From NCBI GenBank assembly GCA_033720735.1, contig JAWWBX010000070.1, positions 1 to 17,055 on the forward strand: 17,055 nucleotides of DNA, written 5' to 3'. Positions 15,721 through 17,055 of the stretch are shown piece by piece. The notes under the pieces are model-generated. The model made no database searches and was not told where the DNA came from. It saw only the letters and a list, made by a program, of their open reading frames with translations. This stretch comes from B8-G4 sp033720735 (GTDB lineage: Bacteria; Bacteroidota; Bacteroidia; Chitinophagales; Saprospiraceae). Every line of letters begins with the position of its first letter. The first letter of the stretch is position 1. Made by a program: the position numbers and the translations under genes.

Positions 15721-17055
15721 TTATCCGATCCCGTTTCCTTCATCTTCGTTGCCGTTCTTGGGGCGCACAAAGATCTCCATCATACCAGGCATGCCTGTTC
15801 CCGCAGGAATCCGCTTGCCCACGATGACATTCTCCTTGAGGCCATTCAGCTTGTCTTGCTTGGCGCCAATGGCAGCAGTGCTCAGGACCTTGGTCGTCTC
15901 CTGGAACGAGGCTGCCGAGATCCAGCTTTCGGTCCCCAGTGAAGACCGGGTGATCCCTTGCAGCATCGGGCTGCTCGTGGCGGCGATGGCATCGCGGAAT
16001 TCAACGGTCTTCTTGTCGTTGCGCTTCAGGATGCTATTCTCCTCGCGGATCTGTCGCAGAGAAGCCAATTGACCGGGCTTGAGACTCTCGGACTCACCGG
16101 CGTCAGTGATAAACTTCTTGTCGTAGATCCAGTCGTTCTGCTCCAGGAAATCGTACTTCTCGACGGCCTCGCCTTCGAGGAAGACCGTATCGCCCGGATC
16201 CTCGATCTGCACCCGACGCATCATCTGGCGCACAATCACTTCGATGTGCTTGTCGTTGATGGTGATCCCCTGCGAACGGTAGACTTCCTGGACACCGTTG
16301 ACCAGGTAGCTCTGTACGGCGAAGGGCCCTTTGATGTGCAGGATATCGCGGGGAGCGATGGCGCCATCGGAAAGTGGCGTCCCGGCCCGCACAAAGTCAC
16401 CCTCCTGTACGAGGAGGTGCTTTGACAGTCCGATCAGGTACTTCCGCTGCTGACCGGTCTTTTCGTCCTCGATGAAGACTTCACGGTTGCCGCGCTTGAT
16501 CTTGCCGAATGAAACGATCCCGTCGATCTCTGAAACGATCGCCGGATTGGATGGATTCCGCGCTTCAAACAGTTCCGTGACACGTGGCAGCCCACCGGTG
16601 ATATCCTGAATCTTGCCAAGTTTCCGCGGGATCTTGACGATGATATCGCCCGACTTCACGGAGGCCTTGTCCTCGATCGAGATGTAGGCGCCAACTGGCA
16701 GGTTGTAGTTCTTCAGCTCTTCGCCATTCTTGTCGAGGATGCTGATGACCGGGATCTTCTTGCGCTGCTTCGATTCGATGATCACTTTTTCAGCGTAGCC
16801 CGTCTGGTCATCGCGCTCGATCCGGTAGGTCACACCCTCTTCAATGTTGTCGAAGCGTGCTATCCCGTCAAACTCGGAAACGATGACCGCGTTGAACGGA
16901 TCCCACTCGCAGATGATGTCACCTTTCTGGACCACATCACCTTCTTTGACATAGATCTTTGATCCGTACGGAATGTGATGCGTGACAAAGAGTTTGCCTG
17001 TTTCGACATCCCGGATGCGGATCTCACCTGACCGCGAGATGACGACATGATCGGC
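15721..17055 (-). CDS. rpoC: RNA polymerase beta' subunit, C-terminal part (5' end beyond window)
   Basis: This leftward gene is open at the right edge; 444 residues up to a TAA at 15723-15721 are visible, roughly the last third of a protein of about 1,400 residues in Bacteroidota. Diagnostic beta' stretches are QDITGGLPRVTELFEAR, the RQMMRRVQIEDPGDTVFLEG segment and the TRSSLGTESWISAASFQETT-type region that follows ILKRNDK, then KENVIVGKRIPAGTGM near the end. The visible part also contains beta-rich hybrid-motif modules (for example EIDGIVSFGKIKRG), which sit in the C-terminal part of the subunit. The catalytic Asp triad and trigger loop lie upstream of the window. rpoB and ribosomal protein genes should lie further right. 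The stop is 15 bases from the convergent ribE stop. Confidence 0.97.
   Translation of the reverse strand, partial: ADHVVISRSGEIRIRDVETGKLFVTHHIPYGSKIYVKEGDVVQKGDIICEWDPFNAVIVSEFDGIARFDNIEEGVTYRIERDDQTGYAEKVIIESKQRKKIPVISILDKNGEELKNYNLPVGAYISIEDKASVKSGDIIVKIPRKLGKIQDITGGLPRVTELFEARNPSNPAIVSEIDGIVSFGKIKRGNREVFIEDEKTGQQRKYLIGLSKHLLVQEGDFVRAGTPLSDGAIAPRDILHIKGPFAVQSYLVNGVQEVYRSQGITINDKHIEVIVRQMMRRVQIEDPGDTVFLEGEAVEKYDFLEQNDWIYDKKFITDAGESESLKPGQLASLRQIREENSILKRNDKKTVEFRDAIAATSSPMLQGITRSSLGTESWISAASFQETTKVLSTAAIGAKQDKLNGLKENVIVGKRIPAGTGMPGMMEIFVRPKNGNEDEGNGIG

Overview
The window looks like a chromosomal segment of a Bacteroidota bacterium, probably from the Saprospiria or a related lineage. The evidence is a surface protein ending in the gliding-motility-associated (CHU_C, type B type IX secretion) C-terminal domain, an ASPIC/VCBS-repeat lipoprotein, a TonB-dependent receptor with an N-terminal carboxypeptidase-like domain, TAnnTTTG-type promoter elements, and starts without clear Shine-Dalgarno sequences. 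Base composition is moderately GC-rich by eye and fairly even. The genus cannot be read from the sequence.

Left part (1-5299), envelope and secreted proteins. A reprolysin-like (M12B) zinc metalloprotease runs leftward off the window edge. Next to it, on the same strand, is a very large FG-GAP/VCBS lipoprotein with a central ASPIC/UnbV domain. A small outer-membrane beta-barrel protein is read divergently from the lipoprotein gene and ends 12 bases from the convergent TonB receptor gene.

Middle (5312-8089), vitamin uptake. A TonB-dependent receptor is read leftward. A nearly complete TPP (thiamine pyrophosphate, THI-element) riboswitch lies in its leader, with an exact TAnnTTTG promoter element next to it. 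This identifies the receptor as a likely thiamine or thiamine-precursor importer shut down by TPP, and is the most informative regulatory signal in the window. No other thiamine gene is present.

Right part (8090-15705), a long rightward gene run: an uncharacterised protein, era (GTG start), der, rfbC, rfbD, a large T9SS-type surface protein and ribE. Spacing is very tight (gaps of 9 and 7 bases, overlaps of 1 and 4 bases, then gaps of 66 and 3 bases), so an operon or two co-directional transcription units are likely. It joins ribosome-assembly GTPases, the last two steps of dTDP-L-rhamnose synthesis, a surface protein and riboflavin synthase. The 3' third of rpoC converges on ribE from the right edge.

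No tRNA, rRNA, CRISPR array, insertion sequence, phage gene or defence system was seen. No intergenic stretch exceeds 300 bases. I do not see a clearly undescribed system. The best leads are the riboswitch-controlled receptor and the uncharacterised protein in front of era.
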